The notes under the pieces were generated by a model that did not search any database, was not told the origin of the DNA, and saw only the letters and a list, made by a program, of their open reading frames with translations. From assembly GCA_001466705.2 (NCBI GenBank), contig LATX02000211.1:930001-994000 (forward strand): a stretch of DNA of 64,000 bases, given 5' to 3'. Position numbers and translations under genes: made by a program. Positions 11,867 through 21,251 of the stretch are shown here, piece by piece (within the stretch, counting starts at the first letter, position 1; each line of letters opens with the position of its first letter). The stretch is from Moniliophthora roreri. Lineage: Eukaryota > Basidiomycota > Agaricomycetes > Agaricales > Marasmiaceae.

Positions 11867-13909
11867 TTATTCTTCATCGTCTGGAGAATTGTAGACTTCC
11901 CACTGTGGCATTGGTAAGTATCCACCCTCGTCATCGTCTTCTCCACCCTCCTCATCATCGTCTCCACCCTTGTTGTTGTCTTCTCCACCCTTGTTGTTGT
12001 CTTCTCCACCCTTGTTGTTGTCTTCTCCACCCTTGTTGTTGTCTTCTCCACCCTCGTCGTTGTCTTCTCCACCCTTGTCGTCATCTTCTCCACCCTTGTC
12101 GTCGTCTTCTCCACCCTTGTCGTCGTCTTCTCCACCCTCGTCGTCATCTTCTCCACCCTCGTCGTCGTCTTCTCCACCCTCGTCGTCGTCTTCTCCACCC
12201 TCGTCGTCGTCTTCTCCACCCTTGTTGTCGTCTTCTCCACCCTTGTTGTCGTCTTCTCCACCCTTGTTGTCGTCTTCTCCACCCAACTCATCGTCTCCAC
12301 CCTCAAAGTTTGGATTATCAGAAAAAGAAGGCGAGAGCCTACTTGTAGCATGACGCCTCGGGGGAACGTTCAAACCATTGCTGGCTCTTGGTCTCTCCTT
12401 GGGATTGTTGGCAGCATCATTTGACGTGGCCACTTCTGACTCTTTCTGCTTCCTCTTCTCTGCTGCTTGCTCAAGTCTCTTCTGTTTCATCTTGCTTACA
12501 CCGCTTTCTTCGCGTGGATCCTCACGAGTTTTCGCTGCTTGTCCAAGACCAGCCTCCGATCCGTATACCCTTCTAAAATGAAGTGTTAGCGACCAAGTCG
12601 TGTAACCACTATGAGAAGACTTGCTTGTTGAAATTGCCAATGATGACGGTCTGCCAATCCCCTTCATCTTTCAAATCATTGATATCCNTTGTATAAAAAA
12701 TTTGGCAGCTCATCGCTGTGAAGTTCGATGGTACGGTCTCGCATATCAGTCACCACCCTTGGTCAAGTTTCAGCATATGTAACAATCAAATAGAGGTATT
12801 ACTTGCTTTTCAGAGTCATTGGCAGTCGACAAAAAAGCCATTGAGAAGTATTCAACAGGCGCAAATAATTTGCAAATGTCTATGCTTGAGAGTCCTCGTA
12901 CACTCTTGTCACTTGGCAGAAGTGGATTCGACAACAAGTCCACATAAGGGTTCGGCATTAACCAAGATGGAATCTCGTACGCCAGCTGGTTGATATCACT
13001 AGAATGCACTGCTGACACCTCAGAATCCATCTACTTTATCATCAGATTCGCTTTGCATCCATATAAGGAAGTACACAGTTCACCTCTCTAAGGATTACAT
13101 CGTACTCATGATAAGCTCTTAGATGTTTGGCAAATTTGAAGAACGTGTCGATGACTGGGCAATATGCAATTAAACTCTTGTAGTTTACAAGCATTCGGTC
13201 TTCTTCCAGTTTGCTTCTGAAGGGCAATTAGACAATCTGAACGAGGCAAAAAAATGAACGTACAATTGCATTGTTCCAATGTCCAAACCATCGACGTCCG
13301 GCAAATGTTTACTAAACCTTTTGCTTTTGACCATTACCCAGGAGACGAGATAAGTGATTGACATGAACATGTCAATCGCTCGAACGTAATACTTTGACGC
13401 TCGCATGAGACCTGGGGCACCGGTAGACAGACTTTTAAGCTCTTCGCTGAAAATGAATTAGACACTGATCGATAAATAAGATATGAGAAAACGCACTCTT
13501 CAATACCCTTTTGAATTCCTCTACTGATAACGGCTTCGAGGGCACTGGTAACCAGTGAAATGCGCTTCCCTGTTCCCTTACTCTGGGGCACTTCTTCCTC
13601 TTCCTCATCGTCTTCGTCCTCATCGTCATCGTCTTCTTCATCCTGACACGCTTCAGGTTCACGTGGGGCTCGAACTGGGGTTTTGGGTGGGAGTTTACTG
13701 CCCTTGTCTACTCGTTGCCTCTTTGGAGGTCGCCTCTCGTCATCACGAGATGTTGGACGCGTCCCAGTTCCATTTGTTGCGTTCGCGTTTGACTTGTTGA
13801 TTTGACGTGTAGGGGCAGTCGTGCCGATCCTTGAATGCTGAGAAGATTTGAGTGTCGTAGAATTAGAGTTAGGAGCTTGGGCCCTCCTATATACTGAGTT
13901 GGGACCCAT
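11867..13909 (-). CDS. uncharacterised protein with acidic GGEDDDK heptad repeats
   Basis: A multi-exon minus-strand gene of unknown function. The start at 13909 (MGPNSVYRR) opens a basic and Ser/Thr-rich segment, then a run of Asp/Glu (DEEDDDDEDEDDEEEEE), then a conserved-looking helical middle (ALEAVISRGIQKGIEE, MRASKYYVRAIDMFMS, YCPVIDTFFKFAKHLRAYHEYD). The last exon (12667 to 11867) ends with a lysine/arginine-rich helix and about seventeen 7-residue acidic repeats before WEVYNSPDDEE. The middle resembles a multicopy hypothetical family seen beside transposons in mushroom genomes; I recall no name or function for it. An n at 12688 falls in the exon-intron area, so one exon border is uncertain. 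It could be element cargo rather than a host gene. Confidence 0.65.
11931..12303 (-). repeat. coding 21-bp tandem array (GGEDDDK/E)
   Basis: About seventeen 21-bp units inside the last exon of the gene above encode GGED(D/N)(D/N)(K/E). Unit types are clustered (DDNK, DDDE, DDDK, NNK blocks), as expected from local slippage or unequal exchange. Long frames on the other strand here are by-products of the repeat. Confidence 0.9.
12688..12688. other. assembly gap mark (n)
   Basis: Single n inside the locus of the acidic-repeat gene. The true distance between the flanking sequences may differ from what is shown. Confidence 0.8.
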
Positions 13910-14402
13910 TGGGAAGATGATGGTGGTAAGGAAGAAAGAAAGAAGCGTAAAGTGTGACACCGGGATGGCTTCTTGGGGCCCCACAAGTTGCGACAGCTGC
14001 AACATGTGCAATCAACAATTGATGGGCTACCGAATAACACGTCCAAGTTGTGAAACGTGTGATAGCGTGTAAAGAGGTCTGGACCTGCCAAAAAAAAAAA
14101 TATTAAGCGCCTTGAGCGATAAGAGATCTGGATAAGGAAATTGGATCCCATCTAAATCCACCAAAAAGGTTCGACTCACCAGAAAGGAAATATTAGATGA
14201 CTTGAGCGCTAAAGACTTCTGGTCCCAGAGGCCAGACACCCACAAGGGGTGGTTACCAGGCAATGTGGGTATGTATTGTCTATGGGTATCAAGAAATACA
14301 ATGTGTGCTATTGCTACATCTCAAGAAAGTCCCAAGAAATTGATAAAAGTACATTAACAGCGGTGATTGTTACTATTAGAGCGATCTTTATAGTACTGTC
14401 CT
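13910..14402. other. spacer between acidic-repeat gene and gypsy element
   Basis: Contains an A11 run near 14090 and two imperfect copies of a segment starting aaatatta and running through cttgagcg (about 14097-14143 and 14187-14232). No gene recognised. Confidence 0.5.
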
Positions 14403-14859
14403 TGTTACGTTACTTGCGCAGCAACGTCAACTTCAACCAACTTCAACGAAGAGTCTCCTCCGTTAAAGTAGTTCTCAAGTTCAAGTTTAAGTTCGTTCAG
14501 CGGTTGCTGAAGTTCAGAGATCCTTCGGTCTTGGCGTTGACACAAGTGTAAGATAAACCAGGTCAAGCTAGAGACTTAAGGTCTCTGCTTGAGCGCTTAA
14601 ATACGTTACAACCGAGCTAAAGCTGCTATATACGTATAGCCGACGAGTTCGGTAAATATCTAAAGTTTCCCGAAGCTATCGGGATATGAGTAATACTGTA
14701 CAAAGGGATAAGTAAATGGGGGTGAGGAAGGTGGAGGAGTCCGGAAGCAACAGGAAGCATGGGTGTGAGAAGGAAAAGGGGGCTAGGAAGGTGGAGGAGT
14801 CCGAGAGCAATGAGAAGCATAGGTAGTATTACAAGAAGAAAAGAAGAAAGTCTGTAACA
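14403..14859 (-). repeat. 3' LTR of the gypsy element (left end)
   Basis: Begins TGTTACGTTAC and ends CTGTAACA (457 bp). Homologous to 21252-21707 along its length but clearly diverged. On the minus strand it retains a TATTTAAG box 24 nt before CTAGCTTGACCT, one of the shared LTR promoter elements. Confidence 0.92.
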
Positions 14860-14872
14860 TTACCCCCTCAAC
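14860..14872 (-). promoter_or_regulatory. polypurine tract of the gypsy element
   Basis: On the minus strand TTGAGGGGGTAA lies directly before the 3' LTR start TGTTAC, the position where plus-strand DNA synthesis is primed in LTR elements. Confidence 0.6.
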
Positions 14873-14900
14873 AAGGGGTAAACTCCGCTTTAACCACAAC

Positions 14901-15818
14901 TTACGACTCTCCGTCTCCATACAGTTCCGTATCGTAGTCGTACGACGTGTCTGGCCTGTCATCGATGTCCGGCATCTCATCTACAAGTCCCAACCGTGGT
15001 GTCGCTGGTACCTCTGACGGCGGCTGCCACCCCATGGCTAGCCGTTCTTCAACCGACAACATTCTCACCTTTTTCGGATCTGCTCCTACAAACAACAGCT
15101 GGGCGTCCCGATCGTACTCCTCCGTTAATGCCTCAACATTCTCCGCCGAGGTTGTCGTAGGGCTCGTCATTGTACCACCGTTCATCGTCATAACGGCGAC
15201 CATCCGACAGAGAGTCTGAGCTTGAATCAGGCCGTCGGTGCGCAATACGGCGAGACCTTCGTTGGTCAGGGCAGTTGCTAGACGTATGTCCAGGTTGAGT
15301 CGTGAAGCATCGACGACACATGTACTGCGGGCAATCTCGGGCGAAATGGCGCTCCAATCCGCACACAGGGCAGAGACGCGGTCGACGAGCTGCATCATCG
15401 GGGTCGGGGCCGGAGTCAGACTTCTCAAGCTGACCTTCGGTAGGTCGTCGTCGTTTTCGGGGATTTGATTCTCCGTTTCGTCGTCCTCGTCCTTGCCCTC
15501 TGACTCCTCGGGAGCGACCTCCCCTCCCACCGCGGGGATGTGTTCCACGTTCAGGTGGAACTGAGGCTTCAGGCGTCTGAAGACTTCGGGGGTCAACAGC
15601 CGTTGAAGGTCCGGGTTGGGGATTGGCAAGGGAGTCGACTGACTCGACCTTAGGTTTGACGTCGGGATCGGGAGTGGGGTCAGGATAAACGAGGGTGTCG
15701 GGAAATTCGGGGGAGGCACTGGCAGCGGGGGAGATTCTAGGCTCTTCGGTTCTAGGTTCGGAGGTGAGTCGGGAGATGAGACTCCGAGTGTCGTTGATGT
15801 CTGGGTGGGGGTAGCCAT
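14901..15818 (-). other. second frame overlapping gypsy ORF3
   Basis: A 305-codon frame with an ATG at 15818 overlaps the end of ORF3 by about 690 bp in the +1 frame and runs 230 bp past it. The part beyond the ORF3 stop has well-formed protein character (NVEALTEEYDRDAQLLFVG, SVEERLAMGWQPPSEVPATP). I read this as the true C terminus of ORF3, separated from it by a +1 shift near 15140-15160. The shift could be a mutation, a sequencing slip or programmed. The upstream overlap is more likely incidental, though dual coding is possible. Confidence 0.45.
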
Positions 15819-16311
15819 TGCCGTCGGTTCTTCTTCCGAGTCGGTCGAGGAGGCTGAAGGAGAGGGGATCAGGGTATTCTGACATCGCTCTGGGATCTGC
15901 AGGAGGGGGCATGGACAAATGGGGGTGATAAGGAAACGTAGACGGTACCGTGACAGGACCTTCCAGTCCTAACTGGTAGTTACAGGCGTACATCACCTGG
16001 TTTGCAATCTCGAGACTGCAGCTTTCAACGATTCTTTCGAATAGCTTTCGTTGACCCCTGAGGAAAAACAGGCTTTTGATGCAGGGTTCCAATCGGTTGT
16101 GTTGATCAGCGGCGTTTCGGATTTGATCGTCATACTGCCCAGTATTGAAGAGATGAAGGAGTTGGTAGGGGTTGGGTCTGAGGCCGTTGGGGTAGGTGAT
16201 GTTTTCGCCGTATCGTCCTTCTCCTGACACAGTAGGAACAGGGCTCGGGACTCGGGCTGGCTGGCTGCCAGTAAGAGAAGAGGAAGAGGCGGCGGAGGAT
16301 GCATTGGACAT
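15133..16311 (-). CDS. gypsy ORF3, accessory protein with two zinc knuckles
   Basis: A 392-residue ORF placed after pol in the same frame: the pol stop TGA (16315-16317), one AAC codon, then this ATG at 16311. The N-terminal third looks folded (YQLLHLFNTGQYDDQIRNAA, RKLFERIVESCSLEIANQV). A Pro/Ser-rich and arginine/glycine-rich linker follows, then two consecutive cysteine-rich knuckles near residues 310-345 (CPVCGLERHFARDC and CRRCFTTQPGHTSSNC), typical nucleic-acid binding CCHC fingers. Gag already has its own knuckle, so this is an additional RNA/DNA-binding product. Function is not known to me. It may be made by reinitiation or by UGA readthrough from pol. Confidence 0.75.
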   Translation of the reverse strand: MSNASSAASSSSLTGSQPARVPSPVPTVSGEGRYGENITYPNGLRPNPYQLLHLFNTGQYDDQIRNAADQHNRLEPCIKSLFFLRGQRKLFERIVESCSLEIANQVMYACNYQLGLEGPVTVPSTFPYHPHLSMPPPADPRAMSEYPDPLSFSLLDRLGRRTDGNGYPHPDINDTRSLISRLTSEPRTEEPRISPAASASPEFPDTLVYPDPTPDPDVKPKVESVDSLANPQPGPSTAVDPRSLQTPEASVPPERGTHPRGGRGGRSRGVRGQGRGRRNGESNPRKRRRPTEGQLEKSDSGPDPDDAARRPRLCPVCGLERHFARDCPQYMCRRCFTTQPGHTSSNCPDQRRSRRIAHRRPDSSSDSLSDGRRYDDERWYNDEPYDNLGGEC

Positions 16312-16314
16312 GTT

Positions 16315-19296
16315 TCACGAAGGATGAGTTGGTATGGGGTCTTTGGGTTTCAGTCTATGCTTCTTTATATAATCCTTGAGAATGTCTAGACAGTTCTCCA
16401 TTCCCTCCATGCGGATCCATCGATTATGAGATGAATCGTAACCCGTGTATGACACGAGGAATTCTCGGGGTCTTTTCTTTGGTCTATGCCCCACTATCGC
16501 TTCGACTTCGTATTCTTCGAACCCTTCTATAAGATCCGGGGGTGGTTCCGTGAAACTGGGTCCGTGGGCCTCGGTCTGTTTGTATGGTGACAGTAGTGCT
16601 GCATGGAACACGGGGTGAATTTTCCATTGATGGGGCAGGTCCAGTTTATATGTCACAGGTCCGAGTACCTCGAGGATTACAAATGGTCCTTCTCTTTTCG
16701 GGGCTAGTTTCCTTGACGGGTATCCTGTCGCCAAATTCTTGGCTTCTAACCAGACCTTCTGTCCCTTCTCGAATACGTCTAACTTCTGTTTTTCCCTTCT
16801 TATCATATGTTGCCTTGCCAGCTCTAGTAGACTCGTGGTTTCTTCTCGTACTCTCTTCAACTCCTGTAGCCGTTCTTCTATCGACGGAATCGTTGTTCTT
16901 TCAAATACCGTCGGAAGTGGTCGAGGATGGTATCCCATCATCATGAAGAAGGGCGACTTCTTGAGGACTGAGTGCGTTCGGTTATTGTGAGCGAACTCTG
17001 CTAGCGAAAGATATTCCTTCCATCTGGTTTGTTCTTTCGCGCAGAACATCCTAAGGTAAACTTCGAGTTCCCTATTTACTCGCTCTGTTTCTCCATCGGT
17101 TTGCGGGTGGAACGCTGTGCTCATAGAGTGTTTGATGGAGAGTTGTTTCCCCATTTCCTGAAACACTTCTGCGGCAAATCTGGGGTCTCGATCGGATATG
17201 ATCCGGTCAGGGAGTCCGAACCTTTTGTAAAGATGTTGGATTAACATTTCCGCAACTTTCGTGGCGTCCGTTGTTTTGGTGCATGGAGTAAAAATTACCC
17301 CCTTCGTAGCTGAGTGGTCCACCACGACCAAAATAGAATCCATTCCGTCACATTCGGGAAGGTCCGTGATAAGATCCATCGTGCAAACCTGAAAAGGAAA
17401 CGAATTCTGGGGTGCTTGTATCGGCTGAATCGGAGTTCGTGTCGGATGCGTATTAATCTTTGACTGTTGACATGTGGCGCAGCCATCAACAAAGTTCTTG
17501 ATGAACTTGACCATTCCTGGCCACCAAAAATCTCGTTGTACTTGTTCTGTGGTGTTCCACTGTCCTGGATGTCCTACCCCTGGTGTCTCGTGAATTGATT
17601 GTACTATGCGTCGCCGAAGGTCGGTGTCATTTGGGACGTATACTCGATTTTGGAAGAAAAGCAGGTCGTCTTCGATCTTCCAATCCGATAGCGCTGACTT
17701 GATTGGCGGCACGCCTTGGTGCAGTAACTGCTCCAAAGCCGATTTATGAAAATCGTCCGGGCCCAATCGTTCCACAATATCGTTCTTCAATCCTAAGTCA
17801 ACTCCTCTAATGAAAAGCCGATCCGGTAGGACAACTACGTCTTCGTTGTCGCTGTCCACTTCGTCTTGTTCGTTACTACGTCTTGATAGAGCATCTGCTT
17901 GCGAAATGGATTTCCCGGGTACATGAACTAGTCCCAGATTGAATTCTGATAAGAAGAGACTCCATCTCGCTTGGCGTCGATTCAGCTTTTGTGCCGTTCG
18001 GAAGTAAGTCAGATTCTTATGATCTGAGAGAATTATGACTTTGAACTTTCCTCCCATAAGGTAGTGTCGCCATTCTGTAAGCGCTCTATAGATCGCGAGG
18101 AGTTCGCGATCATAGATTTCGTAATTCCGTTCGGCAGGAGAGAACGACTTTGATAAATATCCACATGGATGCCATTCGCCGTCTACCCCTTTCTGTCTGA
18201 GAACCGCTCCTGTAGCCCATTTCGAAGCATCGGCTTCTATGACAAAGGGTTTGTCAACATCTGGCATGACCAGTATTGGTTCCGATAGAAATTTCGCTTT
18301 CAAGAGGTCAAATGATATTTGACATTGTGGCGTCCACTCGAATTTCCGGCTCTTCTGGAGGAGATCGTTTAGGGGTCTTGTGACGTGCGCGTATTTCCCT
18401 ATGAACTTTCTGTAAAAATTCCCAAAACCCAAGAACGCGCGAACTCCTTTTACAGTCTGAGGAGGTTCCCAATCGGCTATTCCTGCGAGCTTAACGGGGT
18501 CCATGGCGATGTATCCGGGCCTAATGACCATCCCTAAGAATATTACTTCTGTCACATCAAACTCGCATTTCTCCGGTTTGAGAAACAAGTCGTGTTCCTT
18601 GAGACGTTGCATTAACCGTTTTGTTCGTTTTCTGTGTTCCTCCGGGTCCTTTGAGAAGATGAGAATGTCATCCATGTACACCACACACCATCCTTCATCG
18701 ATGAAGTCGGAAAGAACATCGTTCATGAATGCTTGGAACGTGGCAGGAGAGTTGCTTAACCCGAAGAACATCACAGTTGGTTCGAATAGTCCTCTATTGG
18801 TTTTGAAGGCTGCTTTCCATTGATCGCCATCCTTTATCCTAACATTATTATATCCATTCCGTAGGTCGAGTTTCGTAAAGACCGTCGCTCCTTTTAGTTT
18901 GTCAAGAAGTTCCAAGATTAGGGGAAGGGGATAGGCGTTCTTTACTGTTCCTTTGTTGAGCTCCCTGTAATCCTGCGTTGGCCTGAGCGCTCCTTTCTCT
19001 TTCTTTGCCACAAAGAAGAAGGGAGACGCCATCGGGGACTTGGATTTCCTAATGTATCCCTTCCTCAAGTTCTCCTCAAGGAACTTGTCCTGCTCTTGTT
19101 GCTCCACTGGGCTTAACGGATATAGTTTGCAGTTTCTGGGAACAAAATCGGGTTTAAGGTCGATGGCGTGGTCATATGATCGAGAAGGCGGGAATCGCTC
19201 CGCTTTTCCTTTTTCGAACCGATCTCTGTATCCTAGCAAGTAATCTGGGACGAGTTCCTGTATTTCTCGCTTCACCGTGTGATGTTGATGAGCCAT
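16315..19296 (-). CDS. pol: gypsy pol: reverse transcriptase, RNase H, integrase, chromodomain
   Basis: A 993-residue intact polyprotein. Reverse transcriptase shows FTKLDLRNGYNNVRI and the YMDD active site (VVYMDDILIFS). RNase H shows VIEADASKWATGAVL and YDRELLAI. Integrase has a zinc-binding region (HETPGVGH followed by CATC) and the DDE residues in TMDLITD, ISDRDPRF and HPQTDGETERVNRELE. The C terminus (EVEAIVGHRPKKRPREFLVS, then SYTGYDSSHNRWI) is a chromodomain, which in related elements steers integration to marked chromatin. An ATG stands at 19296, but the frame is continuous with protease upstream except for one TGA at 19381-19383, so pol may be made as a fusion. Confidence 0.96.
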   Translation of the reverse strand: MAHQHHTVKREIQELVPDYLLGYRDRFEKGKAERFPPSRSYDHAIDLKPDFVPRNCKLYPLSPVEQQEQDKFLEENLRKGYIRKSKSPMASPFFFVAKKEKGALRPTQDYRELNKGTVKNAYPLPLILELLDKLKGATVFTKLDLRNGYNNVRIKDGDQWKAAFKTNRGLFEPTVMFFGLSNSPATFQAFMNDVLSDFIDEGWCVVYMDDILIFSKDPEEHRKRTKRLMQRLKEHDLFLKPEKCEFDVTEVIFLGMVIRPGYIAMDPVKLAGIADWEPPQTVKGVRAFLGFGNFYRKFIGKYAHVTRPLNDLLQKSRKFEWTPQCQISFDLLKAKFLSEPILVMPDVDKPFVIEADASKWATGAVLRQKGVDGEWHPCGYLSKSFSPAERNYEIYDRELLAIYRALTEWRHYLMGGKFKVIILSDHKNLTYFRTAQKLNRRQARWSLFLSEFNLGLVHVPGKSISQADALSRRSNEQDEVDSDNEDVVVLPDRLFIRGVDLGLKNDIVERLGPDDFHKSALEQLLHQGVPPIKSALSDWKIEDDLLFFQNRVYVPNDTDLRRRIVQSIHETPGVGHPGQWNTTEQVQRDFWWPGMVKFIKNFVDGCATCQQSKINTHPTRTPIQPIQAPQNSFPFQVCTMDLITDLPECDGMDSILVVVDHSATKGVIFTPCTKTTDATKVAEMLIQHLYKRFGLPDRIISDRDPRFAAEVFQEMGKQLSIKHSMSTAFHPQTDGETERVNRELEVYLRMFCAKEQTRWKEYLSLAEFAHNNRTHSVLKKSPFFMMMGYHPRPLPTVFERTTIPSIEERLQELKRVREETTSLLELARQHMIRREKQKLDVFEKGQKVWLEAKNLATGYPSRKLAPKREGPFVILEVLGPVTYKLDLPHQWKIHPVFHAALLSPYKQTEAHGPSFTEPPPDLIEGFEEYEVEAIVGHRPKKRPREFLVSYTGYDSSHNRWIRMEGMENCLDILKDYIKKHRLKPKDPIPTHPS

Positions 19297-19380
19297 TTCT
19301 TGTGATGCCGTGGTTTTTGCCCCTATGAGAACTTCGGGTTCCGAAGTATCTAAAACTCCCGTGAACCTTCTGACTTGGAT

Positions 19381-19800
19381 TCATCGACGAGGCTGAAACT
19401 GAATTTCTCCAGTTTGCCAGTCGATTACAGGGTTATGATGCCTTAGCCACGGAAGTCCCAAAATGATTTCTTCGTCGCCGATTCCCGAGATCATGAAGTG
19501 TTCTTTGAACTCTTTTCCTGCGATTTGGAATTCCAATTCTACAACGTGTGTGATCCACGCTGTTTTGTTGGCCGTTCCATCTACATTGAATACTCGGATT
19601 TTCTCTGGTAGTCGTATCCATTTTTTTCCTAACGTCCTGGCTGCTCCTGGACTTATAAATCTCCCTCCTGCTCCTGAATCCAACAGGGCTTTTGTTTCGA
19701 TGTCTTTCGTTCCCACTTTGTACTTGAGCGGAATGTGCATAGAATTTCGATCCAGTTTAGCTAGTACAAAGTGTGAAATAATGACTGGCGGCGGAGTCAC
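19381..19800 (-). CDS. gypsy aspartic protease domain
   Basis: Retropepsin-like domain with the active-site motif ALLDSGAGGRFIS and the downstream IILGLPWLRHHNP. No ATG starts it: the frame opens inside gag in the -1 frame and can be reached through the slippery heptamer at 19821-19827. It ends at TGA 19381-19383, after which the same frame continues without another stop into pol. It processes the Gag-Pol polyprotein in this class of elements. Confidence 0.88.
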   Translation of the reverse strand: MTPPPVIISHFVLAKLDRNSMHIPLKYKVGTKDIETKALLDSGAGGRFISPGAARTLGKKWIRLPEKIRVFNVDGTANKTAWITHVVELEFQIAGKEFKEHFMISGIGDEEIILGLPWLRHHNPVIDWQTGEIQFQPRR

Positions 19801-19817
19801 CGTCCTCGTTCGCCGTT

Positions 19818-20777
19818 TTAAAAACCCTCTTGTTCCATTAAGTCAATCAGGAAGTCCTTGTCCTCTTTTGGTTGGTCGTTTACCAAGGCTCGGATCTTTG
19901 CGAACCTCTCCTCTTTTGTCATCTTCTTTGGTTCTTCCTTCTTTTGTTCATCTTTCTTCGGCGTGTCCGGGCAATCCCTGATCCTGTGCCCCGCTCTTCC
20001 GCATCTAAAACAAAGTCCTTTTGACATATATTCCTTTCGGTCGACTTCTCCAATCTGTTTGATGGCTACATCTTCCTTCTTCCTGAAGTTTCTCTGCTTC
20101 TTTCCTCCGTGTTCTTCGTCCCAGGTTTTTCCGTACTCCAATGCTTGCTTATAGCTCTCGTCGTAGATAATGGCTGCACTTATCCATTCCTTGATGGTGG
20201 TGGGGGCGCCTTCTGGTCTCGTCATGATTTTGAATACAAGGCTCTTTGGTAATCCCCTTTTAAATGCTACTATCTGTGCCGCATCATTATATCCGGTTTG
20301 CTTCGCGAGGTAGGTAAATTGATAGGTGTATTCATCTGCCCTATCCTTCATCTTCAGGTCCTTGAGTTCCAGCTGTGCTTTTAAGGCAGGATCAAGAGGT
20401 TCGAACGATGTCCTGAAATCGTCCAAAAACTCCGACCACGTCACCTTTTCAGCTTCAGGGTCGAAGGCTAGCAGAAGGTCGGCTTTGTCGTTCTTCCAAA
20501 ATTCTCCTGCTCCATCCGTCATGTATGAAAGAAGGAAGAGCTTCTTCGACCTATCATCTGGGAACGCCTTTGGGTTGAGTGCCACATAAATCAGCACTTC
20601 TCTTAGAAATCTCTTCGCTTCTCCTCGCGATCCCGTAAAGGCTCTTGGGAGTGCGGCTTTCACCTCTTTTACCGCCGAAACTACTTGTACCGGCATCGCG
20701 GAACCTATAACTGCTTCTTCAGTCGCAGGTTCTTCTCTTCTGGGTCTACTTCCCGATGGTTTCTTATCTTCCGCCAT
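19818..20777 (-). CDS. gag: gypsy gag (capsid and nucleocapsid)
   Basis: From the first in-frame ATG at 20777 (MAEDKKPSG) the product is 319 residues, a normal Ty3-type Gag size. The capsid region resembles retrotransposon gag (FLREVLIYVALNP, FKRGLPKSLVFKIMT). A single CCHC knuckle, CFRCGRAGHRIRDC, lies near the C terminus, followed by a lysine-rich tail. The frame stays open for about 150 codons upstream (to near 21273, inside the LTR) without an ATG, so an N-terminal extension is possible. The stop TAA at 19818-19820 directly follows a -1 frameshift heptamer. Confidence 0.9.
   Translation of the reverse strand: MAEDKKPSGSRPRREEPATEEAVIGSAMPVQVVSAVKEVKAALPRAFTGSRGEAKRFLREVLIYVALNPKAFPDDRSKKLFLLSYMTDGAGEFWKNDKADLLLAFDPEAEKVTWSEFLDDFRTSFEPLDPALKAQLELKDLKMKDRADEYTYQFTYLAKQTGYNDAAQIVAFKRGLPKSLVFKIMTRPEGAPTTIKEWISAAIIYDESYKQALEYGKTWDEEHGGKKQRNFRKKEDVAIKQIGEVDRKEYMSKGLCFRCGRAGHRIRDCPDTPKKDEQKKEEPKKMTKEERFAKIRALVNDQPKEDKDFLIDLMEQEGF
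19821..19827 (-). promoter_or_regulatory. -1 ribosomal frameshift site, gag to protease
   Basis: On the minus strand the bases read G GGT TTT in the gag frame, immediately followed by the gag stop TAA. This fits the X XXY YYZ rule for -1 slippage. After the slip the reading continues TTA AAA CGG into the protease frame without a stop. The arrangement supplies a Gag-Pro fusion and explains why protease lacks an ATG. Confidence 0.75.
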
Positions 20778-21237
20778 TATTTCCGTCTGTACCTTTGGTG
20801 ATCGAGGGCTGTTCTTTAGGCCTTGTAGTAATCGTTGAAATGGATCTAGTTCCTCCTGAGAGTCGGTAGATATATTCAATGTATCCGAGTCTGAGGGTTT
20901 CGGTGTATTCGGTGAGGGTTCTTCTTCTCGTTCGATCGTTCTCGATCCAATCGGAGTGAATGATGGGGTCGAGGTTCTCCTTGTTTCTGGGACTTCGCCT
21001 TGTGTCTCTGTCAGTGGCTGACTCGTTAGCGATGGCGATTGCAAGGGGGTCAATAAGTCCTTGCGGGATGCCCGGGTTAATGGTGGGATCGCTCGTCCAC
21101 CAGGATTCGATATGGATTGGGTTAGTTGCCCACGCCGGCGCGCCTCTGCTTCCGCGATATCCTTCTCGAGTTGTTGTTCGCTCCGTCGCGACGTCTTGTC
21201 CTTGTTGATGCCTAGACCTGGATAGGTCGGCAATCGA

Positions 21238-21249
21238 TCAGCTTGACCT
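21238..21249 (-). promoter_or_regulatory. putative self-primer binding site
   Basis: Two bases inside the 5' LTR, the minus strand reads AGGTCAAGCTGA. This is an exact 12-base complement of TCAGCTTGACCT inside the same LTR (21408-21419), which sits where the mRNA should start. It does not begin with the TGG expected for tRNA priming. The layout matches the Tf1 self-priming mechanism. Confidence 0.7.
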
Positions 21250-21251
21250 TG

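Noticed and set aside
11931..12303. Regular repeats suggesting a CRISPR-like array
   Set aside because: Contiguous 21-bp coding units without spacers, in a eukaryotic gene.
11827..12353. Long plus-strand frames rich in His-Pro-Cys-Leu or Ser-Pro-Leu
   Set aside because: They are the complement of the acidic heptad repeat in the minus-strand gene; a repeat whose unit is a multiple of three keeps several frames open.
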